Source of the DNA: Linnemannia hyalina
Lineage: Eukaryota; Mortierellomycota; Mortierellomycetes; Mortierellales; Mortierellaceae
Direction of reading: 5' to 3'
Assembly: GCA_019671135.1 (NCBI GenBank)
Contig: JAHRHY010000004.1
Span: forward strand, 248,001 to 312,000
DNA length: 64,000 nt
Shown: piece by piece, positions 11,309 through 22,523 of the stretch
How the letters are laid out: the number at the start of each line of letters is the position of its first letter
Numbering within the stretch: the first letter of the stretch is position 1
Program-made: the position numbers and the translations under genes
The notes under the pieces: model-generated
What the model saw: the letters and a program-made list of their open reading frames with translations, nothing else
Told to the model about the DNA's origin: nothing
The model's database searches: none

Positions 11309-12870
11309 AATACGAGTCGACTGTGAACCTGGGACAACGGTATGCCAACCATGGTTTCCTTTGACTACCAATAACTTATCAACCTACAATACACCCATCC
11401 CCCAAAACATAAAAAATAGCCCTGTTAAGCCACATATTTGCCACCAATTCTGTTAATTGCCATGAATGTTGCCACGCGAGATTCATACGAGGGAGAGTAG
11501 GGAGTAAGGTATCTCTGGGCTTAAGAATGTATGTGAGTGTGGGTCGATACGGTGCGGGTCACATAGGAGAAGGGTGGACAATTGAACGGAATTGACCCCA
11601 AGGACACACTGTAAATACCCAGGAGTAGAAGAAGAGGAAGAATTAGGGAAAGTGGAATGGGGTGCAAAGAGCGGTGAACGGTCAATCAGCCAATCCGTTT
11701 AGTCCCCCCCGCTTTATTTATTTCTGCCCTCCCCCTCCTTCTGTCTCCACGCGAACACAGGTTCATGTGTTGGGTTGAATTCCGTTTGAATGTCTGCTGG
11801 ACAGCAAGGGGAATTCTCGGGCATTATTTTTGCATAGCGAGAGAGTGAGAGAGATTTGAGGGAACTCCACCAGTTTGAAAGATCTATCTGCTCCGTATCC
11901 GCCCACGGTCACGTGGAGGATGAGAAGTGTGAATGTGACGGCCGTTCCACTCTGCCAGCCAATTTTTTTTCTATTGCGATTGAATAAGCCCGAATGAATC
12001 GGACGGACGTTGAAAAAAAAATTAAAACCATCGTGCCTGGAAGGAGAAGAGGATGATTCGCCTGTGAAAGAGAGGGAGAGAAAGGGAGGGAGAGAACAAA
12101 CAATGGAAACAGAGCAAACAAAAAGAAGTGTCTGTGGCTCACAGACTCACACTCAGACATTCACATCCATAAAAAGGGACCGAGAGTTTTAAACTTTTTT
12201 TTTTTTTTTTTTCTTGACACGGTGGAAGCGGGTGTATCTGATGAACAGATGAACATGGATGGTTAGTGAATAATATTCAGGATCTTGAAGAGTCAGAGCA
12301 AAAGGCGTGGGGCGAGCATGGAAGAAAGAAAAGAAGCAAAACGGAGAGTGGGAGTGAAGAGTGAAGGGTGAGGGTGATGAGAGTGTGGATAGAAGGACGA
12401 AGGAAGAAGAAGAGCCTCGTTCAAGTTGATATGGATGAATGTGATCCACGGGCATCAAAGAAGACGATCAAAGGAAAGAAAAGAACAGCCTTCCCTTTGA
12501 GCATCTTTTAATTTTGACTCCTCTCCTTTTCCTCCTTCTGTTTCCGTGTCCATCCTTTTCTTTCTTTGTTTCTTTATAAACGATCGCTCCCCTCTCTTCT
12601 CTTTTTCTTTTCACTCTTCTTCTTTCCTTTCCTCTTTTCTTCTTTACTCCTCACTCCTCCCCTCCTCTCCTCTCCACTCTACTTTTACTCTCCTCTCCTC
12701 ACCTCCCCTCTCTACTCCACTCCACTTCTCACTCTACTTACTTTACATATTCCCTTTCGTCTTCATCCCCTTCCTATCCTTCATACATTTGAAATCTCAT
12801 TTCTACTGGCATCCTCCTCCTCCTTGTAACTTACCTTCACCCCCTCCCTTATACATCACATATACATACA
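11309..12870. other. Long intergenic region upstream of GLDC
   Basis: About 1.56 kb without a supported exon. It contains a T-run at 12196-12213 and, from about 12520 to 12760, a long pyrimidine-rich (CT-rich) strand leading to the start codon, the likely core promoter and 5' UTR of the glycine decarboxylase gene. Confidence 0.5.
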
Positions 12871-15800
12871 ATGATTGCCAATATCGCACAGAGGAACGCT
12901 CGTCGCATGGCCGCGTCGATCCAGCGCATTGCCGCCACCCCCATCGTCGCCGCTGTCGCAAGATCTACCGCCCAGCCCGTCAAGGCCACCTCGCCCCTCT
13001 CCATCCGATCTGCCATCCGATCCTTCCACAGCGAGAAGCCCCCCGCAAGAACTGTCTTCTCCCCCCTCGACACCTTTGTCCGCCGCCACAACGGCCCCTC
13101 CCAGGGCGAGGTCAAGGAGATGTTGAGCGCCATCGGACTCAAGGACATGGACGGTCTCACCGGAAAGACCATCCCCGACCGTATCCGCTCCACCCGTGCC
13201 TTGGCCCTCGACCATGGCTTCACCGAGAAGGAGGTCCTTGAGCGTCTGAAGTACATTGCTTCGAAGAACAAGGTCTTCAAGAACTATATCGGAATGGGAT
13301 ATACCGATGTTGTTGTTCCTAACGTTATTCTCAGAAACGTCCTGGAGAACCCCGGCTGGTACGTTTTCTTTTGCTATTGTGTGTTGCAACGGAAGGATCA
13401 AAGGGAAATAGGCCAGAATGAAAAAAGAGAGAGAGAGAGGGAGAGAGATGAAATAATTGAAACAAGGGGTGGAGAGTGGAAGTGATGGCAGTGGCAATGT
13501 GCACCTCGGACCTCCTCCTCCTTTCTTTTTCATATGAATTCTTGGAGGATGAAAGAAAAAGACTCTTGCAGGATATAGCAAAAAAAAAAAAAAAAAAGTA
13601 CAGGACAATTAGACACACAACAACATGGGACAACAGGAGGAAAAAACAACAACAGCAAGGAACGTGGAGACATAGCAAGGAACAACAACAACTACAACAA
13701 GGATCAACAACAAGAAACTACGAGAAAGCAGACGAGAAAGCAAAGACTCCGGATGAGATTGGCGAACAATTCGATCCGGAGGAGGGAATGGACTATTGGC
13801 GCCCGCTCCAAGAGAGAGAACCCAATTAAGGAATATCGCCATCTCACGCGAAGCGGGGAAATCGAGAAGAGAGGAGCGGAGAGCGGGAGAATTGAGCTTG
13901 ATTTTTTGGGGCCTTGGATGATGGAGATCACATAGCCATAGCCATAGACATATGCTAACCTACTTCTACTTTATTTATTTTTTCATCCGCATGGACATAC
14001 AGGTACACCCAGTACACCCCCTACCAGCCCGAGATTGCCCAGGGCCGTCTTGAGTCGCTCCTCAACTACCAGACCATGGTCACCGACCTCACCGGAATGT
14101 CGATCGCCAACGCCTCTCTTTTGGACGAGGGTACCGCTGCCGCCGAGGCCATGATCATGTGCTGGGCTGCGACCAAGAACAAGAAGAACACCTTCTTCGT
14201 TGACGAGAACTGCCACCCCCAGACCATCGCTGTCGTCCAGACCCGTGCCGAGGCCTTCAACATCAAGGTCGTCGTCGGCAACCACCGCGACTTTGATTTT
14301 GAGGCCATCAAGGGTGAACTCTCCGGTGTCTTGATTCAGGTAAGCAATCAAACATCAAACAACAACACCAAGGAGAGGCAACTTGATGAATGTTATTATC
14401 ATGGAATACGGAGAGGCAAGGAAGAAAGAGGGAAGGGGCATACCAGAACGAAATGTGGACAGTGATGAAAAATAGAGAGAGCAGCAACAACAAAGAAAGA
14501 ATTTTTTTTGAGCATGGACATCAACACGACAGGACAGGAGGCCATACTATGCTCCTCATGTGATTACCACCGGGTGCGAGGCGTAAACAATACTAACTCT
14601 CTATCTCTCCCCCTCCCTATCTCCCTCCCTGCTTCTAATAGTACCCCGATACCCGCGGTAACGTCGCCGATTACAAGGGACTTGCCGACAAGATCCACGG
14701 ATATGGCGGTCAGGTCGTCGCTGCCACCGACCTCATGGCCTTGACCATGCTCACTCCCCCTGGCGAGTGGGGTGCCGACATTGCCCTCGGAAACTCTCAG
14801 CGCTTCGGTGTCCCACTCGGATATGGTGGTCCCCACGCCGCCTTCTTCGCCTGCAAGGACGAGCACAAGCGCAGGATGCCCGGCCGTCTCGTCGGTGTCT
14901 CCAAGGACACTCAGGGCAACCCCGCCTACCGTCTTGCCCTCCAGACCCGTGAACAGCACATTCGTCGTGAGAAGGCCACCTCCAACATCTGCACTGCCCA
15001 GGCCCTCCTCGCCAACATGGCTGCCCTCTATGCCGTCTACCACGGACCTGCTGGTATCAAGCAGATCGCCCAGCGCATCCACAACATGGCCGTCGTCTTT
15101 GCCGAGGGAGTCAAGGAGGCTGGTCACAAGGTCGAGAACGAGAACTTCTTTGACACCTTGACCATCAAGGTCGAGGGTGGTGCTGATGCCCTCGTCAAGA
15201 AGGCCCTCGCCGCCGGCATCAACGTCCGCCAGTTCGATGCCCAGACCGTTGGTATCACCTTTGACGAGTCCGTCAACAGGGCCGAGTTGGAGCAGCTCAT
15301 CAAGGTTTTCACCCGCGATGGTGCCTCGACCCCCGATCTCCTCAGCATCGCCAACAAGTTGAACATCACCGAGTCTAGCCCCGCCAAGGTCCTCGATGAG
15401 CGCTTCATCCGTACCTCAGAGTACTTGACCCACAAGATCTTCAACTCTTACCACTCCGAGACCGAGATGCTCCGTTACATCTACCGCCTCCAGAACAAGG
15501 ATCTCTCGCTCACCCACTCTATGATCCCTCTCGGCTCCTGCACCATGAAGTTGAACGCCACCACCGAGATGATCCCCGTCACTTGGCCCGAGCTCGGCAA
15601 CATCCACCCCTTCGCCCCCGATAACCAGACCGAGGGTTACCAGATCATGCTCAAGGAGCTCCGTAGTGACTTGGCCGAGATCACCGGTTTCGATGATGTC
15701 TCGCTCCAGCCCAACTCTGGTGCCCAGGGAGAGTATGCCGGTCTACGTACCATTCGTGCCTACCACGAGGGCCGTGGTGACACCAAGCGTAACGTCTGCT

Positions 15801-16891
15801 TGATCCCCGTCTCTGCCCACGGAACCAACCCCGCCTCGGCTGCCATGGCCGGTATGGAGGTCGTTCCTGTCAAGTGCTTGGCCAACGGAAACTTGGACCT
15901 TGCCGACTTGAAGGCCAAGGCTGCCAAGTACTCTGACCGCCTCTCTGCCTTCATGGTCACCTACCCCTCGACGTTCGGTGTCTTTGAGGACACTGTCTCC
16001 GACGCCTGCGAGATCATCCACTCCAACGGAGGCCAGGTCTACATGGACGGAGCCAACATGAACGCCCAGATCGGTTTGACCTCGCCCGGTCACATTGGTG
16101 CTGATGTCTGCCACTTGAACTTGCACAAGACTTTCTGCATCCCCCACGGAGGTGGAGGACCCGGTATGGGCCCTATCGGTGTCAAGTCTCACTTGGCTCC
16201 TTACCTTCCCGGCCATCCCGTCCTTCCCACCGGAGGTGACAAGGCCATCGGACCTATCTCTGCCGCTCCCCACGGTTCGGCTTCTATCCTCCCCATCTCA
16301 TGGGCCTACGTCAAGATGATGGGTGGTGAGGGTATCAAGAACGCCACCGAGGTTGCTCTCTTGAACGCCAACTACATGGCCCACCGCCTCGGTAAGCACT
16401 ACAAGGTCTTGTTCACCAACGAGAACGGCATGTGCGCCCACGAGTTCATCATCGATATCCGTCCCTTCGGCTCTGTCGGTGTCGAGGCTATCGACATTGC
16501 CAAGCGTCTCCAGGATTACGGCTTCCACTCGCCCACCATGTCGTGGCCCGTTCCCAACACCCTCATGATCGAGCCCACCGAGTCTGAGGGCAAGGAGGAG
16601 CTCGACCGCTTCTGCGATGCTATGATTGCCATCCGCGCCGAGATCCAGGATATCCAGGACGGCAAGCAGCCCCAGAAGGACAACGTCCTTAACAACGCCC
16701 CCCACACCTTGGCCGTCTTGATGAAGGACGATGACTTCTGGAAGTCAAAGTCCTACAGCCGTCTCCAGGCCGCCTACCCCTTGCCCCACCTCCACAAGTT
16801 CAAGCTCTTCCCTACTGTCTCCCGCATTGATGACAGCTACGGTGACCGCAACTTGATCTGCTCTTGCCCTCCCATGAGCGACTACGAGTAA
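12871..16891 (+). CDS. GCV2: Glycine dehydrogenase (decarboxylating), P-protein of the glycine cleavage system
   Basis: Three exons (12871-13358, 14003-14339, 14642-16891) encode 1024 residues, the normal eukaryotic length. The N-terminal ~55 residues are rich in Arg, Ala and Ser without acids ([19 protein letters not shown]), a mitochondrial presequence, followed by the family start FVRRHNGPS. The C-terminal half carries the PLP lysine in [18 protein letters not shown] (K771) and [13 protein letters not shown]. The enzyme decarboxylates glycine and passes the aminomethyl group to lipoyl H-protein in the mitochondrial matrix. Codon use is strongly biased to C-ending codons compared with flanking genes, suggesting high expression. 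The first intron is 644 nt and contains an A-run near 13580-13597. Confidence 0.95.
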
Positions 16892-18640
16892 ACTGGATCC
16901 AAGGAGCTCTGAAGTGACATCAGCAACAACCACAAAATAACGACAGGAAAAAAGCAGGATCTCTGACGACGACGACGAGGACGACGATAAAGCATTAGGG
17001 ACGTACATATTACTTTTTACGATTGACGACTTTTGAGGAGCCCAAGCACCATCTGTAAACCGTTTTCCTTTTTTTCTTATTATTTACTTTTTAGCATACA
17101 TTTCCATCATCATTGCTTTTTTTTACCTTCTCTGTTAGAAAGAGAACCTTGTACATTAAACTCCATTATAATCCCAAAAGACATGCACGCCTTTACTCGC
17201 TTGGTTATCAACACAAGGTGCCAGGCTTAGGTTCTTTTCGTTAGGGCTTTTTCCAATGTTTCCCGTGCAAATAAGATGATACTAGATCTCAAACTCTTCC
17301 TACAAGGTCTGGCGCAGCAATCACAACAGCGACAAGTCAGGAAACGTACTGTCGATGGCACATTGGAGAGCTGAACCACCAACAGAACCACCACCACTAG
17401 GTCCAGAGATACTAATATCAGATTCTATCTTTTTTTTTATTGTTTGAGCGACCCATGCTGCTCTAATTTTTCTCCGCAACGCATCCTGATCAAACTCTTG
17501 CTCGAACATTAGAATAAAAAGAGTGAACAGTAAAGGATGGCCAAAAAAAACTGAATCATTGCCTGCGGTTTTAGTAAGAGTATGTCCTTTCTAATTCTCA
17601 AGCCCATTTTGAGTACCTTTGAGAAGAACAACTCCCATTTTTTCAGAGCTCGTGAACTTTGTGTCGTGCTCACCTTCCTTTAAAAGAAGGTGGGCACTAA
17701 TTTCTTTTGAAGAGTGAGGACCTTCCTAAAATGTAAATTGAAAAAAGTGGACACCTTCCTTAAAAGGAATAAGGAGGCAAAGTGAGTCGTTTCCGTTCAG
17801 ACCTAAAAAGTGGGCATGCCCACTTCCTTTCAACGGTCAATTGCTTGGCCTACAGACGTGCTAGGGTGATAGGGGAAGTTTTACTAGATAGAAGTAGATT
17901 GCTGCTTCCCGTGGCATTATCGGGGACCAGACTGCTCAAGTGGCTCCCATCTGGCAGCTAGAAAACAACAAAACTAGAGCTGATAGACTTGCGCATGTTC
18001 GACATGCATGATTGGTTATCTCTAGAACTCCATGCCGCGTGTCCTAGCACAAGCAAAGCAAAAAAAAACAACCTCGCGTCCTTGCCTTGTCGCTCTTGAT
18101 TCCTGCGTGCCGAGAGGACGGTCGAGTGGTATTTTTGAAATGCAACGCGCAAAGGTGAAAAAAATCGCTCTTTGGTAAAGTGCGCCATTTTTCACCTCTC
18201 CCTTCCCGCCTTTTCATTCCCGCCCAGCTTCCCTTTTCTTGTTTTTATGGATGGGTGCGCATTTGTGTTTTGAGCTCCTTCCTCACGTTTGCTGCTGGAG
18301 TGCGCGTTTATGTTTGCGTTTGCGCCATTTTTTATATTTTTTTTTTTTGGCTCCTCCCTTTCCTCACTCCTTTGTTCTATCTCTACTCCTTCTCCGTTCC
18401 TACCTCGTGTTTTTTTGTGGGTTGCGTATTTGCGTTCGCATTCTTTTCTCCAGTTCATTCCTTCCTTTCTTTACACAACTCCACTTTTACCACAGTTTCC
18501 ACGCTCTCCCGCCTTCTCCACTCTTGAGTGGTCTCCTTATCATAGTTCATGGTAAAGTTATTTTTATTTTTATGCTAATCAATTGGTCGCGTATACTTTG
18601 TATGATCATCAGTAATTAATTTAATTCTTGAACCATTCGT
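16892..18640. other. Intergenic region with palindromes and pyrimidine-rich stretch
   Basis: After the GLDC 3' UTR there is no convincing gene. A 62-codon minus-strand ORF (17321-17509) has no recognisable features. A cluster of palindromic motifs lies at 17666-17830, and 18180-18540 is T/C-rich with repeated 'gcgcgtttgtgtttt'-like words that also appear near 55700-55880. Confidence 0.4.
17666..17830. repeat. Cluster of palindromic motifs
   Basis: A 32-bp imperfect palindrome at 17666-17697 (arms GTGC.CACCTTC / GAAGGTG.GCAC), a TTCCTTAAAAGGAA-type motif near 17757-17770, and the perfect palindrome AAGTGGGCATGCCCACTT at 17809-17826 lie within 165 bp. The arms share CACCTTCC/AAGTGGGC words. 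It could be a decayed terminal-inverted-repeat element or a regulatory array. Confidence 0.55.
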
Positions 18641-19038
18641 CGCTATGTCCACAGAACCAAGTAAATGCAAGAACCGCATCCCAAATGTGTCCCCGTCATC
18701 TATCCCTCCATCCTCCATCCGTCCGCGACCAGGGCATTCCTCCTCAGATTCGCCATCCCCTGGCCTTCAACCGGGAATGGCCACTCCAGGTTCTCTTTCC
18801 CGTCCTCCCCCTCCTCTCCCACGTCTTATTCGCCCATCTCCGCCTCATATGGGACCTCCACGACCCACTCGCACAACCTCCTCCTCCTCGTTTGCCAGAC
18901 CGCAGCTGTTGCTCTACGAGCAACTACCCTTCTGCTTTGGTGACTGCTTTGGCGCCAACCGGAGGAGAAACCCGGCGGCTCATCCAGTTCGACCTCATCT
19001 ACGACCTTTTCCTCCTCACCCGCGCCCGCTTGCTAGGC

Positions 19039-20388
19039 CGTCCCCTGCCCACGTCGCCGCGTCGTCGTCGTCGTCATCGTCGCCGTCTTCAAGACCATCC
19101 TTCCTGGAACAACTGCCGGTCCTATTTCGCCCGACGGGGAACCCTCAGGCGGAAGGGTCATCGACACGAAAGAGCCATCGACTGGCTCGTCGCGCCCAGC
19201 AAAGAGACTCCGGCTGTCCCTCCGACGCAGCCAAGAAATCCCCCTTCCTCTCCACCTCGCCATCTTTCGAAAAAACCACGCCGTCGACTTTTTTTTCTCA
19301 AGGTGGCTCACGGTGGGCTGTTCTGGCCGAGGGAAAGAAGCTGCGGTTACCCATCGAGTCTCTGAAGGTAATGCCAAAAGTTGATGAGAACTTGAAGCAA
19401 AAAATCTTGTTCTTTGTTATCGATCCCTGCCTCGGGGGGGGGGGGGGGGGGGTTGCCGTCAGTTTTCGTCCCACCCCTTTGCGATATCTCCTTCCAGCCC
19501 TCTCTAACCTGACTTTCGATTATTTGCTGACTTGTGTGATACAATAGCGATACGTCGATGGTAACTGGAATGAGTTTGCTACACGCAGACGATCAGCTCA
19601 GTAAGTATATGCCGGTAGAGAAGTGAAAAGAGAGAGAACGAGAGGGTGGGAAAGGGGTGACCGAGCGAGAAGTGAGAAGGATTGGTAGGAGAAAAGAGAT
19701 GAGGGTGAGAGAAGAAGAGGAATGTATATGAGTGAAAAAGAAGACTGTCGAAGTGGATGATTATAGTTGATACAAAAAGAGTATGGGAGAGGACAGGTGT
19801 AAGAGAGGGAAGAGAAGTGAAATGTTGATGGGAGAAGACGAAGAGGGTGTGTGGGAGAAGGGAAAAATATGTGTTGACTTTATGAAAAAAGAGGAGTGAC
19901 AAAGGGGCGAAGGAAGAAAACAGAGAGATTGGTGGCAAAAATTTCCGACGATTTCGGGCTAATGCCTTCCTCTTTTTGCTTTGGACTTCAATCACATAAG
20001 GGGCACAAGGAGCCGCTATCAAGGCGGTGGCAAAGGGAAAGGACTGGTGTGGGGAGGAGGCCTGCCTCAAGTTGGTGAGGGCCGAGAACAGAGTCAGTGT
20101 AAGTCAGATATGAATCAATGTTCAATGTTGTCGCCTTCTCCTTGCCTTTTGGCTTCTCGCTCTTCGATTTAAAAAAAAGCCAAACGACAATTCATCGACT
20201 TATATTCGCATTCCAATTGACCTGTTTCTGATCAATAGTGGGAGCGGGAAAGGGATGCGTACGTCATCGCCTCGAAACACAACCTCACGAACCTTGGCGT
20301 CAATTATGCGGCGAAGTTCCTGCTGAAGTTCTACGGATCTTTTGAATGTAAGGGACAGCTGGTCCTCGTCCCCGAGCTCGCGATGGAG
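19039..20388 (+). pseudogene. Truncated protein-kinase-like gene
   Basis: Exons 19548-19600, 20001-20098 and 20239-20388 join in phase and read ...GAAIKAVAKGKDW, EEACLKLVRAENRV, SWERERDAYVIASK, GQLVLVPELAME. This resembles a kinase N-lobe: glycine-loop-like segment, LKLV lysine, WERE glutamate and a hinge-like strand. A plausible upstream exon ends at 19302 (donor GTGGCT) in the frame containing VIDTKEPSTGSSRPAKRLRL, a basic NLS-like segment; other open frames over 18645-19373 are equally long, so the 5' structure is uncertain. After the donor at 20389 no C-lobe (no HRD or DFG) is found: the duplicated element at 20500-23148 starts about 110 bp later. I infer a gene truncated by that insertion. 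The kinase assignment is tentative. Confidence 0.4.
19433..19452. repeat. G homopolymer
   Basis: An unbroken run of about 18 G lies within a putative intron of the kinase-like remnant. Its length is likely polymorphic or assembly-sensitive. Confidence 0.85.
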
Positions 20389-21128
20389 GTAAGATAAGCA
20401 ACCCATGTTCAACCTTGCATTGCTTTGAGTGGTGAGTTGAGGGTGGTATATTGCAATATCTAACTGTCACTCATTGCTATTCTACTCTTGTATTTTAACG
20501 AGGGAGTGTCGTTTGTGAAATATTTTAGCTTGCAACCCTCAATCATTGCCACCAACACTACTCGAAGGAACAAAATACAGCAACGGCAATGCAACGGTTC
20601 TAATGCACATTTATTAAAAGACAAAGAAGTGGGCGTTTGTGTTTGGCATGGGCAAGGCCACACAGCATAATCGCGGACTTGAATCAGGGGCCGGACGTAA
20701 AAGGTGCGTGTGATGGGACTGTGTGCTTGCTGCAGAATGTTGTCCGAGGGTCATCAGCATGGTGGTGGGGGGCGAGCGGTTGAAGGTGGTCAAGCGGTCG
20801 AAGGTGGTCAAGCAGGCAAGGATGAATGTAGAGGTCCGCCGATAGAGGATGTCGGTGTGGTCGGCGGTGACAGTTATGAATCATAGATTGTAAGTAAGAG
20901 AAGAAAAGGAGAGCGGTTTGAAATAAAAGAGAATGAAGTGGTGGCGTTTCCGGGAATAAATAATGTTCACCACGTCAAATCAGAAGGTTGGAACACGACT
21001 ACAGTACAACCGCATGCAACAAAACGATACCATCGTGGTCACATACAAGAAAAGTGTCATGGTTTTGTTTATTTGTCCAAGATACGAATCGGCTTCCTGA
21101 CAAAACTACAGACGTGGATCTCATAAAC

Positions 21129-21202
21129 GCCGCCGTTGCCTCGGATCTCTCCCCCTTCCACATAGCTGCCGCCGTTGCCTCGGATCTCTCCCCCTTCCAC
21201 AT
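21129..21202. repeat. 39-bp tandem repeat, two units
   Basis: The 35-bp word beginning gccgccgttgcctcggatct occurs at 21129 and again at 21168, a 39-bp period that would encode a 13-residue repeat (AAVASDLSPFHIA). The same two units are present in copy B near 57800-57880. Confidence 0.85.
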
Positions 21203-21526
21203 TGCTGTCGCCGCCCTCCAGCTTGCTGTTCCTATCCATGTCTCTCGTACTCATACCCATCGCACAAATGAACATCACAGAATAAGCAGAATATGTCAGG
21301 TCGTAGGCTCATTTTTCATCAATCGAACATCAATATGGAGGGGATGAGAAATATGAGAGATATCCAAAAGATAGAGGCTATCAAAGCTGTGCAAATGATC
21401 AAGATTGAGAATGCGTACCTTGGCTGACTTTTTTGCCATTACAGTTAGAAAGGCCGACTAGTGGAAATTGCCTCAGACCTCACTATGTCTCTTTTCGCCG
21501 AGGACTTGTCCGACGGCTCATAAACG

Positions 21527-21748
21527 TTGTACGAGATGGGAAACAGGTTCCCTCTCTTGAAGTACAATGAGTATCATCATAGGAATATGTTGTCCCTGGA
21601 AGGAGACAGAGTGTACCTGCCAGTAAAAGCAGACGCAAGCAAGCTTGCCATGTCCTTGTCCGTTACACTCATCCGTGGTTTGGGTCACGTCGAAGGTATC
21701 CGATGGTCCGATGAGTTGCATATGAGATTAGCAGAAAAGAGACAGTAA
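21527..21748 (+). CDS. Small conserved ORF in duplicated element (copy A)
   Basis: This is an open frame of 73 codons containing YEMGNRFPLLKYNEYHHRN and GHVEGIRWSDELHMRLAEK. It is identical in protein sequence in copy B (57469-57248, minus). The frame continues upstream through SLFAEDLSDGS but meets a TAA at about 21521-21523, so either a splice or a nonsense change separates the parts. An alternative frame over 21443-21545 (LERPTSGNC..., with a CAG|GT donor) also reads well. Function is not recognised and coding status is uncertain. Confidence 0.3.
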   Translation: MYEMGNRFPLLKYNEYHHRNMLSLEGDRVYLPVKADASKLAMSLSVTLIRGLGHVEGIRWSDELHMRLAEKRQ

Positions 21749-21930
21749 AAGGAAAGGTTAAAAGGTTGATTTCGCCATGGCTATTAATCCCACACCCCGG
21801 CGAGTTGTTCTCCAAGAAGGAAAAGGCGAGGCTGACTTTGAGACGGACGAGACAGCAAATGGCCACTGTTACCCAACTTCATCGCACCCCTACAGAATGT
21901 TATCGCTAAAACTCCTAAAGTCAAAACTTT

Positions 21931-22523
21931 TTACATCTTAGGCATCGCCGAGTCCAAAGCAGGCCACAGGCAGCAAGGCCATGATCCATAGAGAGAGGGA
22001 GAGAGGGGAGGGAGGAGGGGAGAGGGGAAGAGGAGAGGGGGAGAGGGGGAGAGGGGAAGGGGAGAGGGAGAGAGAGGGAGAGAGAGAGAGAGGGATAGGG
22101 GGGACTGTCCGCTGCCTGGGAGGGACTCTGCCCTAGAGAACGACACCCATTTGCTAATCGGCATTCCCCTAGCCCATATTGGACAGGTTCTGAAATCCGC
22201 GCATTCTGTAGGGTAGTGTACGGCACCCTGGATACCATCCCAAGTTGTCCTGCCATCCTCTTGTGTTTGTAGAACTGCAAATAGAACATAGAAAAGTACT
22301 TAATTCAGTCACCTTTGTGCTGTCTTCCTGAGCGCCGGCGATGACCTTTCTCGAGACCAAAGGAGTCCAAGTAGCGAAGCGAAGGCGGCTTTTTGATGGT
22401 GGTGAGGCAGTGGCAGCGTTCGAGGTTGGTCTGGGTCGTTGTGCCTCCAACGGAGCCGGCTGGGAAGGTCGCGAGTGCTGTCGATGGAGATGATGGAGAT
22501 TCTGAGGGGAGAAAGGCCGGCAT
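21931..22523 (-). CDS. Hypothetical spliced ORF of duplicated element (copy A)
   Basis: Two exons (22523-22313 and 22274-21931, intron 22275-22312 of 38 nt with GT...AG) give 184 residues in phase: a Ser/Pro-rich start, LTTIKKPPSLRYLDSFGLEK, a basic GHRRRSGRQHK, then after the intron TTWDGIQGAVHYPTECADF and RTCPIWARGMPISKW, ending in a Ser/Pro/Leu tract made by the microsatellite. In the first exon the two clear differences from copy B are silent in this frame (third positions of Thr and Gln codons) but change residues in the overlapping frames, which supports it as the coding frame. Copy B has a one-base insertion near its start. No family is recognised. The very short intron lowers confidence. 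Confidence 0.4.

Noticed and set aside
14564..16705. Several long minus-strand ORFs opposite GLDC
   Set aside because: They arise from the C-biased codon use of the highly conserved GLDC frame.
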